This document shows positions 1-4,540 of a stretch of DNA of 6,538 nt, piece by piece. The number at the start of each line of letters is the position of its first letter. Positions within the stretch are counted from its first letter, which is position 1. Made by a program: the position numbers and the translations under genes. Source of the stretch: Deltaproteobacteria bacterium (lineage in GTDB: Bacteria; Desulfobacterota; Desulfobulbia; Desulfobulbales; BM004); the NCBI GenBank assembly GCA_019312685.1, contig JAFDCR010000145.1, positions 1 to 6,538 of the forward strand, given 5' to 3'. The notes below the pieces were generated by a model. That model did no database searches. It was not told the DNA's origin and saw only the letters and a list, made by a program, of their open reading frames with translations.

Positions 1-128
1 CCTGTAATCCGTTCATCAACATAAGAAAATAAATTTGATTTTTTTTATTTTTGTGAGATGATGTTGAATCATGATGTATGTCATAGGTGTATGAGCATTT
101 TTCCATTAAAATAAGACCTATTCAGGAA

Positions 129-146
129 AATGATTCATGAATCATT
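129..146. promoter_or_regulatory. 18-bp perfect palindrome, candidate operator
   Basis: AATGATTCATGAATCATT is its own reverse complement over all 18 bases. It sits 42 nt upstream of the glycine-zipper gene start at 189, in the AT-rich leader. The half-site string TGAATCATTATG (138-149) recurs with one mismatch as TGAATCATGATG at 65-76, so the leader holds two related sites about 73 nt apart. A dyad of this kind fits a homodimeric regulator, but I cannot name one. AT-rich DNA yields chance palindromes, although 18 perfect bases is long. It could also form a small hairpin in the leader RNA. Confidence 0.4.
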
Positions 147-188
147 ATGAATAACAGACACGCTTATAAACATTCTAAGGAGGATGAT

Positions 189-689
189 ATGAAAATTAAA
201 AGCTGTATTCTGTTTTCACTGATTTTAATTTTTCTTTTCACCGGGTATGCCTTTTCGCAGGAGCTCATTATCTATCCGGCAAAGGGGCAGAGCAATGAGC
301 AGATGGAGAAGGACAAGTTTGAGTGCTACACATGGGCAAAGGGCCAGACAGGCTTTGACCCCATGCAGGTACCAACAGCCTCAGCCCCACAGCCCCAGAA
401 ACAGGCACAGCACAGCACTGCCGGAGGCGCAGCCAGAGGAGGAGTTGGCGGAGCACTGCTTGGAGCGGGAATAGGGGCGATTGCAGGAGATGCAGGCAAG
501 GGAGCTGCTATAGGCGGACTGTCTGGAGCCGCCATCGGCGGTACAAGGAGCAGCAGACAGCAGCAGCAGGATAAACAGGCGCAGCAGGAATGGGAGCAGC
601 AGCAGGTGGCCGAATATACCCGGAACAGGAATTCCTATAACCGGGCCTACGGCGCCTGTCTCGAAGGACGCGGTTATACAGTGAAATGA
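189..689 (+). CDS. Secreted glycine-zipper family protein
   Basis: This is a 166-residue exported protein, probably envelope-associated; its molecular role is unknown. Residues 1-23 form a Sec signal peptide (hydrophobic core, cleavage after AFS before QE). Residues 27-60 hold a conserved-looking YPAKGQ...ECYTWA...TGFDP segment with Cys46. Residues 79-118 are a glycine zipper of the YMGG/OmpA-like type (repeated GxxxG with GAGIGAIAG), which in related proteins packs in or against membranes. A Gln-rich charged stretch follows (123-139), then a C-terminal YNRAYGACLEGRGYTV motif carrying Cys157, which may pair with Cys46. I chose ATG 189 because AAGGAGG (177-183) lies 5 nt upstream and the signal peptide starts there. 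An in-frame ATG at 147 has no ribosome site and would bury the signal. The family assignment is solid at domain level; the function is not known. Confidence 0.82.
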   Translation: MKIKSCILFSLILIFLFTGYAFSQELIIYPAKGQSNEQMEKDKFECYTWAKGQTGFDPMQVPTASAPQPQKQAQHSTAGGAARGGVGGALLGAGIGAIAGDAGKGAAIGGLSGAAIGGTRSSRQQQQDKQAQQEWEQQQVAEYTRNRNSYNRAYGACLEGRGYTVK

Positions 690-738
690 GAGATTATGCA
701 ATCAAAAAATATTTTAGAAATGGTACCTGCCCGGGTCT

Positions 739-757
739 CCCCCTTTGGAAAAGGGGG
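739..757. repeat. C-run/G-run hairpin, dispersed-repeat-like
   Basis: CCCCCTTT (739-746) and AAAGGGGG (750-757) pair perfectly over 8 bp around a three-base loop (GGA). The motif lies in the 122-nt gap between two small secreted-protein genes. Sequences of this shape (CCCCTTTxxAAAGGGG) occur as dispersed intergenic repeats in many proteobacterial and related genomes; that is recalled knowledge, not checked here. No T-run follows, so it is not a standard intrinsic terminator, but it could still slow polymerase or stabilise an mRNA end. The rest of the 690-811 gap shows nothing I can name. Confidence 0.5.
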
Positions 758-811
758 GAATTGTAGCCTTGGGTATTTACGAAATTTTATAGATAAAGAG
801 AGGTGATTTAT

Positions 812-1237
812 ATGCAAAAAATAGTACTCACATGTATTATCTGTACCTTTATTATAATTCCCCTGGGAGCGGGCGCTGCTGGGCTGGACGGATCAGTGCC
901 GCTGCTGTGCTCTCTCACGAAGGCCTTTGAGTGCTACGAAGACGAAGGATGTATTCCTGCTTCGGTGCCTGGTCTGAACTTGCCGCGGTTTTTAAAAATT
1001 GATCTGGCTCAGAAAAAGGTGACGGGGGTCAAGGAAGGGAGCAGGACAACGGTTATCCAGAATGTCAGTGAAATTGACGGCAAGCTCTTCTTGCAGGGAG
1101 CTGAAGAGGCAATTGAAAATGTGAGGGACGGTATCGGATGGACCGTTGCCATTATGGAAGACACGGGCAATATGGTGCTGACAGGGTCGGGAGATGATGT
1201 GGCGTTTTCCGTGTTTGGTGCGTGCATCCCTCAATGA
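812..1237 (+). CDS. Conserved secreted protein, four cysteines in mature part
   Basis: This is a 141-residue exported protein of unknown function. Residues 1-23 are a signal peptide (basic start, long hydrophobic core, small residues GAGAAG near the cut). The mature part has Cys33, Cys41, Cys47 and a near-terminal Cys138, enough for two disulfides in the periplasm. Segments such as LLCSLTKAFEC, LNLPRFLKIDL, GWTVAIMEDTGNMVLTGSGD and the ending FGACIPQ read like a small beta-rich domain. I recall similar unnamed secreted proteins in other bacteria but know no assigned role or Pfam name. ATG 812 is chosen because GAGAGGTGA (798-806) lies just upstream. A GTG at 803 is in frame but falls inside that ribosome site. 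It is separated from the DUF502 gene by 46 nt and could be co-transcribed with it. Confidence 0.75.
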   Translation: MQKIVLTCIICTFIIIPLGAGAAGLDGSVPLLCSLTKAFECYEDEGCIPASVPGLNLPRFLKIDLAQKKVTGVKEGSRTTVIQNVSEIDGKLFLQGAEEAIENVRDGIGWTVAIMEDTGNMVLTGSGDDVAFSVFGACIPQ

Positions 1238-1283
1238 GCGGGATGACTAGTTTTTCCGTTGATACAAGAGGAGTGTGATAACG

Positions 1284-1874
1284 GTGAAAGGCATGCTGCG
1301 TTTTTTCAGGGCGACTGTTGTTGGAGGCCTACTGTTTCTCGTGCCGGTCATTGTCCTGACGATTGTCATATCGAAGGCATTTCAGATTGCACGCACAGCT
1401 GTCAGGCCCCTGTCAGAGATGATCCCCGTTGAATCCGTTGGAGGAGTCACCCTTGCAAAACTCATGGCGATTGCACTGATTCTCCTGTTCTGCTTTCTCG
1501 CCGGCCTCTTTGCCAGGACCACCGCTGCCCGAAGGATGATCAACTGGATCGAAGCCTCGCTCCTCTCAAATCTGCCCGGGTACAGTGTAATGAAGGGCAT
1601 GGGAGAAAGCGTTGCCGGTGTCGAAAGTGACAAGCCGCATGAACCGGTCCTTGCGCGGATTGAGGATGCCTGGCAGATCGCTTTTCTTATTGAGCGCATC
1701 GAGGGCGGCCATGTGGCGGTATTTGTGCCCGGGGCTCCGAGTCCGTGGTCAGGCTCGGTCTACTTCATGACCGAGGACCGGATTAAACCGCTTGACGCTC
1801 CGGTCATGCCTGCGCTGAGCTGCCTCAGACGGCTCGGCATAGGGGCAAACGATCTGCTGAAGGGGAAGCTTTAA
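1284..1874 (+). CDS. DUF502 family integral membrane protein
   Basis: This inner-membrane protein of about 196 residues belongs to the DUF502 family, whose biochemical role is unknown. Two membrane segments are visible, at about residues 11-33 (GGLLFLVPVIVLTIVIS) and 57-77 (TLAKLMAIALILLFCFLAGLF). A cytoplasmic-looking domain follows, with the family's NLPGYSVMKGM turn (96-106) and the conserved VFVPGAPSPWSGSVYFMTEDRI block (147-167), then a small C-terminal helix region. Full length matches the family. The start is uncertain. GTG 1284 lies 10 nt after AAGAGGAG (1266-1273) and gives the usual short basic N-terminus before the first helix. GTG 1275 is in frame but almost touches the ribosome site, and ATG 1293 is a third option. 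It is the only multi-pass membrane protein among the small secreted proteins here. Confidence 0.88.
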   Translation: MKGMLRFFRATVVGGLLFLVPVIVLTIVISKAFQIARTAVRPLSEMIPVESVGGVTLAKLMAIALILLFCFLAGLFARTTAARRMINWIEASLLSNLPGYSVMKGMGESVAGVESDKPHEPVLARIEDAWQIAFLIERIEGGHVAVFVPGAPSPWSGSVYFMTEDRIKPLDAPVMPALSCLRRLGIGANDLLKGKL

Positions 1875-1959
1875 GCAGTACCGTTAACAATAGGCTGACG
1901 ATGTATAAGTTGTGTATCCACGTTGTACGGAATGAACCACAGAAAAGGAGGGTAGTAGC

Positions 1960-2382
1960 ATGAGAAAGATAATTTTTATATTCCTGATTGTATTTGGCAG
2001 TGCACTTTTAGCAGCGCCGTCTGTTCCGGCACTTGATAAACTGGTCGCATCCGTTGCAACGGGCTGTGAGAAGGAAATCACGACCTTCTGCAAGGACGTC
2101 ACGCCCGGAGAAGGGCGCATCCTTGCCTGCCTGTATGCCCATGAAGACAAACTGTCAGGACAGTGCGAGTACGCACTGTATGATGCGGCGGTCCAGCTCG
2201 AGCGTGTCGTTGCCGCGCTTACCTATGTCGCGAACGAATGCAGGGATGACCTGAAGGCCTATTGCGCTGACGTCAAGCCCGGTGAAGGACGGCTGCTTGA
2301 CTGTATTGAAAAAAACAGCGAAAAAGTGAGTAACCGGTGCAAGCAGGCGATCAGGGACATAAATCTTAGAAAGACGAAATAG
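1960..2382 (+). CDS. Periplasmic protein with two cysteine-rich (GLG1-type) repeats
   Basis: This is a 140-residue exported protein. Residues 1-24 are a signal peptide (VFGSALLAAPSVPA region). The mature part is two tandem copies of the cysteine-rich repeat known from animal Golgi apparatus protein 1 (GLG1/ESL-1) and from many bacterial secreted proteins. Cysteines fall at 36, 44, 57 and 69, then at 94, 102, 115 and 127. Spacing is 8-13-12 in both copies with a 58-residue period. Both copies share a C-x-D-V-x-PGEGR-x-L-x-C core. The cysteines are expected to form disulfides after export. No enzymatic residues are evident, and a binding or structural role is an inference. ATG 1960 follows AAAAGGAGGG (about 1943-1952). 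The 85-nt gap upstream from the DUF502 gene contains no clear promoter. Confidence 0.88.
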   Translation: MRKIIFIFLIVFGSALLAAPSVPALDKLVASVATGCEKEITTFCKDVTPGEGRILACLYAHEDKLSGQCEYALYDAAVQLERVVAALTYVANECRDDLKAYCADVKPGEGRLLDCIEKNSEKVSNRCKQAIRDINLRKTK

Positions 2383-2384
2383 CA

Positions 2385-2403
2385 AAAAAGTGTCCCCCTT
2401 TTT
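2385..2403 (+). repeat. A-run/T-run hairpin with GTGTCCCC core; left copy of inverted motif
   Basis: AAAAAG (2385-2390) pairs with CTTTTT (2398-2403) around a seven-base loop, directly after the stop of the cysteine-rich repeat gene. The TGTCCCCCTTTTT part (2391-2403) is, in reverse complement, nearly identical (12 of 13 bases) to AAAAAAGGGGACA at 4315-4327. The stem is AT-rich and the T-run is part of it, so at best it is a weak intrinsic terminator. I recall similar GGGGACA/A-run strings as dispersed intergenic repeats in environmental bacterial genomes. Confidence 0.4.
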
Positions 2404-2430
2404 ACGGAAATTTATTGAGAGAGGTTATTG

Positions 2431-2760
2431 ATGCTGAATCGATTTTTTCTGTTTCTGCTGCTCGTATGTGCTGTCACATGTGCAGGATGCGCTGCCCAGC
2501 AGCTTGCCAGCTATGAGACATCAGGCTTCCTCGGCAGTTATGCGAACTTTGAGGCTGGCGCTGAGGACCAGCCAAACCTTGTTTACCTGAATCCCGCACG
2601 TGATCTCAGCCGGTATGACAAAGTGCTCATCGATCATGTTGTGGTTTACTTTCATCCTGAATCCAAAAACAGGGGCGTCGATCCAGCGCAGTTGAACGAA
2701 CTGACCCGGTACTTTCATCAAGCTCTGGTTCATGCGCTGGGACGGTTATCCCATTGTTGA
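2431..2760 (+). pseudogene. DUF3313 lipoprotein, 5' part (frameshifted gene)
   Basis: This is the N-terminal half of a DUF3313-family outer-membrane-type lipoprotein; the family's function is unknown. Residues 1-19 are a hydrophobic signal and Cys20 is the likely lipidated residue, in VTCAGC. Cys at the -3 position is unusual for a lipobox. Family-typical segments follow: SGFLGSYANF (32-41), LVYLNPARDLSRYDKVLIDHVVVYF (about 50-74) and ELTRYFHQALVHAL (90-103). After CTG at 2737-2739 the frame is lost. The last seven codons (GRLSHC plus stop) are off-family, and the natural continuation lies in the +1 frame. ATG 2431 follows GAGAGAGG (2417-2424), 48 nt after the previous gene. If the ORF is expressed as read, it makes a truncated 109-residue lipoprotein. 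Confidence 0.8.
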
Positions 2761-3094
2761 CACACCGGGAGAAGGGGTCCTGGAAATCCGTACAGCCATC
2801 ACTGATGTAGAGCCGGGGAGTCCGGTTAAAGGCGCTGCGACGACCATTATACCCGTGGGTGCAACAATTTCAATAATCAAGAAGGCGACAACCGGCTCCA
2901 ATATGGCAGTAGGCCGGGCTTCCATGGAAATAGAGCTGCTCGATTCGCTGACCGGTGTCAGGCTGGCCGCTGCCATTGACCGGCGTGAAGGCGGCAAAAA
3001 AGTCATCAGCGGCAAATGGACTGCAATTCAGGAGGCCTTTGACTACTGGGCACACAAACTGAGGGTCTGGCTTGACAGGGAAAGGGCAGAATGA
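2732..3094 (+). pseudogene. DUF3313 lipoprotein, 3' part (frameshifted gene)
   Basis: This is the C-terminal half of the same DUF3313 protein, in the next frame. From GAC at 2741 it reads DGYPIVDTPGEGVLEIRTAITDV, a direct continuation of the upstream ALVHAL. Later segments are TTIIPVGATIS, GRASMEIELLDSLTG, RLAAAIDRREGGKKV and a C-terminal FDYWAHKLRVWLD helix, all typical of the family. Joined at 2739/2741, the two parts give about 220 residues, a normal length for the family. The in-frame ATG at 2732 has no Shine-Dalgarno site and falls within the upstream coding sequence, so independent translation is unlikely. The frame stays open for about 117 codons, so the lesion is recent or is a sequencing/assembly error. 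The next gene starts 52 nt downstream. Confidence 0.8.
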
Positions 3095-3146
3095 TTGCAA
3101 ACCGGATAATTTATTTTATGGGGTAATCCCGGGAAAGGAGGTTTCC

Positions 3147-3797
3147 ATGAAAAAATATTTTGTTTTTATGCTCATGCTGACACTGGTCCTGGGCTGTGCC
3201 AATATGCAGACAAAGACCGAGGAAGGAACGGCGAAAGGGCTTGCCATTGGTGCAATCGGCGGCGCAGTGCTGGGCCAGCTGATCGGAGGCAACACCAAGG
3301 CGACCATGATTGGCGCGGGTATTGGTGCCATAGCCGGCGGAGCAATAGGGCATTCATACGGGAAAAAGGCGGACGAGCAGGAAGCTGAATTGCGCAGACA
3401 GCTGGCTGCCATTGAACAGGCAAATGTCCAGAGAAACGCCGATGTCCTGGCAGTGACGTTTATGTCTGATATGCTCTTTGACGTCGGTTCTGCAGCATTA
3501 AAGCCAGGGGCAAAAGAACAGATCAGGCTTGTCAGCGGCGTTCTCACCAAATACACTGACACCAGGATCCTTATCGCCGGCCACACTGACAGCACCGGGT
3601 CTGCAGCATTGAACCAGCAGCTTTCAGAACTGCGTGCCATAAATGTCAAACTTGCCGTCGTAGAGGAAGGGGTCCACCCGAGCCGCGTCGAAACGGTCGG
3701 GTTTGGAGCGACCGCCCCGATTGCAGATAACAACACCGAAAAAGGACGTCAGCTGAACAGGAGAGTAGTCATCACCATCAGCGAAGGTCAGGCCTGA
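3147..3797 (+). CDS. YiaD-like lipoprotein: glycine zipper plus OmpA peptidoglycan-binding domain
   Basis: This 216-residue lipoprotein probably links the outer membrane to peptidoglycan. The signal ends in a good lipobox, LVLGC, with Cys17 as the lipid site. Residues 31-69 are a glycine zipper (GLAIGAIGGAVLG ... GAGIGAIAGGAIG). A charged helix at 73-97 leads to an OmpA/Pal-type C-terminal domain (about 103-212) with FDVGSAALKP, GHTDSTGS, NQQLSELRA, GFGATAP and GRQLNRRVVI. Asp148 in GHTD and Arg163 in LSELRA are 15 residues apart, the same spacing as the diaminopimelate-binding pair of OmpA domains. The architecture and length match E. coli YiaD (about 219 residues), but orthology cannot be claimed from this alone. 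ATG 3147 follows AAAGGAGG (3134-3141). Upstream in-frame starts would bury the lipoprotein signal. Confidence 0.92.
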   Translation: MKKYFVFMLMLTLVLGCANMQTKTEEGTAKGLAIGAIGGAVLGQLIGGNTKATMIGAGIGAIAGGAIGHSYGKKADEQEAELRRQLAAIEQANVQRNADVLAVTFMSDMLFDVGSAALKPGAKEQIRLVSGVLTKYTDTRILIAGHTDSTGSAALNQQLSELRAINVKLAVVEEGVHPSRVETVGFGATAPIADNNTEKGRQLNRRVVITISEGQA

Positions 3798-3851
3798 TGG
3801 CAGATTGAATACACTGAATGAAATATACCTGAAGTGAAAGGAGAATCTATC

Positions 3852-4316
3852 ATGATAAAAGGAAAAAAAATTGTTGTCTTTCTGCTCTGCATTGCCATCT
3901 CTCTGCCAGCTCTTGCCTGGGCTGACGAGGCGGCCCAACTGAGAAAGAAAATCATGTTCGACCAGAAAAAGCTCATCGTCATGGAAAACATGGAATTTAC
4001 CGCAGACGAAGGGACGTTTTTCTGGCCTGTTTTTGATGAAATCCAGAATGAACTGTTTGAGACCGATCAGCGGGCTGCCAAACTCATTGTTGCCTATGCT
4101 TCAGCCTACCAGACCCTGACTGATGATCAGGCTGCAAAGATCGTGGCGGAGTTTTTTGATATTCAGAAAAGCCGAACGGCTGTCCTTGAGAAGTATATGC
4201 AGAAACTCTCCAAGGGACTCCCCGTAAAGAAGGTATTCCGGTACCTTCAGGTGGAAAACAAGCTCGAGTCCATTGCCCGGTATGAGCTTGCCAAGGAAAT
4301 TCCATTGGCGCAATAA
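3852..4316 (+). CDS. Conserved helical secreted protein, function unknown
   Basis: This is a 154-residue exported protein. Residues 1-24 are a signal peptide ending ALAWA before DEAAQ. The mature part is charged and almost entirely helix-prone. Its recognisable blocks are FFWPVFDEIQNEL (56-68), LTDDQAAKIVAEFFDIQKSR (89-108) and a C-terminal LPVKKVFRYLQVENKLESI block (123-141) followed by RYELAKEIPL. The size, the helical make-up and the LTDDQA element resemble periplasmic LTxxQ/Spy-CpxP-like helical proteins. The VENKLESI...IPL ending, however, is that of a separate conserved hypothetical family I recall without a name. There is no cysteine in the mature part. ATG 3852 follows AAAGGAGA (3837-3844); a GTG at 3834 overlaps that site. 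It lies 54 nt after the OmpA-domain gene and is probably its operon partner. Confidence 0.75.
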   Translation: MIKGKKIVVFLLCIAISLPALAWADEAAQLRKKIMFDQKKLIVMENMEFTADEGTFFWPVFDEIQNELFETDQRAAKLIVAYASAYQTLTDDQAAKIVAEFFDIQKSRTAVLEKYMQKLSKGLPVKKVFRYLQVENKLESIARYELAKEIPLAQ

Positions 4317-4327
4317 AAAAGGGGACA
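4315..4327 (-). repeat. Right copy of inverted AAAAAGGGGACA-like motif
   Basis: AAAAAAGGGGACA overlaps the TAA stop of the helical secreted protein gene. It matches the reverse complement of 2391-2403 at 12 of 13 bases, so the two copies point in opposite directions and bracket the DUF3313, OmpA-domain and helical-protein genes. It may be the remnant of a dispersed REP-like repeat. It is short and of low complexity, so chance is a real alternative. Confidence 0.4.
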
Positions 4328-4382
4328 TATCAGGCCAAAAACCGTCTTGAGGGCAGGTGTCAGTTCCAGAACGATTAACCAT

Positions 4383-4411
4383 TTGACGGATGAGACTTTA
4401 TCGTCTATAGT
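4383..4411 (+). promoter_or_regulatory. Candidate sigma70-type promoter for the DUF3604 gene
   Basis: TTGACG (4383-4388) and TATAGT (4406-4411) are separated by exactly 17 bases, each box one mismatch from consensus. The site lies in the AT-rich gap before the DUF3604 gene and predicts a transcript start near 4418 with a leader of about 120 nt. Competing reading: GACG-AT (4385-4391, one bulged G) can pair with ATCGTC (4400-4405), with eight Ts beginning at 4411. This would be a weak intrinsic terminator for the upstream genes, although the five-base gap between stem and T-run argues against it. In the rest of the 4317-4540 gap I see no structured RNA I can name. Confidence 0.45.
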
Positions 4412-4540
4412 TTTTTTTAAGAATATATTACAAGGCATTAGAACTAACATAATTATTTCATTCACTCTTTTTTCTGATGATGTAACGTCTTAAGGCAATA
4501 CCCAAAAGGAGATCACTCTAAAAGAAAGGAGAAAAATATA

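Noticed and set aside
147..188. Upstream ATG at 147 as the start of the first gene
   Set aside because: It has no ribosome binding site and would put 14 polar residues ahead of the signal peptide; ATG 189 has AAGGAGG at the right distance.
550..606. CAG-rich run as a microsatellite
   Set aside because: The CAG units are irregular and simply encode the Gln-rich segment of the glycine-zipper protein. There is no pure tandem tract long enough to suggest slippage.
1881..1909. TATAAG at 1904-1909 as a promoter for the cysteine-rich repeat gene
   Set aside because: The bases at the -35 position (CCGTTA) match the consensus poorly, and the spacing to the CTGACG string is too short.
2737..2760. Programmed +1 ribosomal frameshift joining the DUF3313 halves
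   Set aside because: There is no slow codon, stop codon or internal Shine-Dalgarno-like stimulator at the shift point, and the zero frame runs on for seven codons including the stop. A mutation or sequencing error in the GGG run is simpler.
3072..3110. TTGACA (3072-3077) with GATAAT (3105-3110) as a promoter for the OmpA-domain gene
   Set aside because: The spacing is 27 bases, far from the required 16-18, and no better -10 sits at the right distance.
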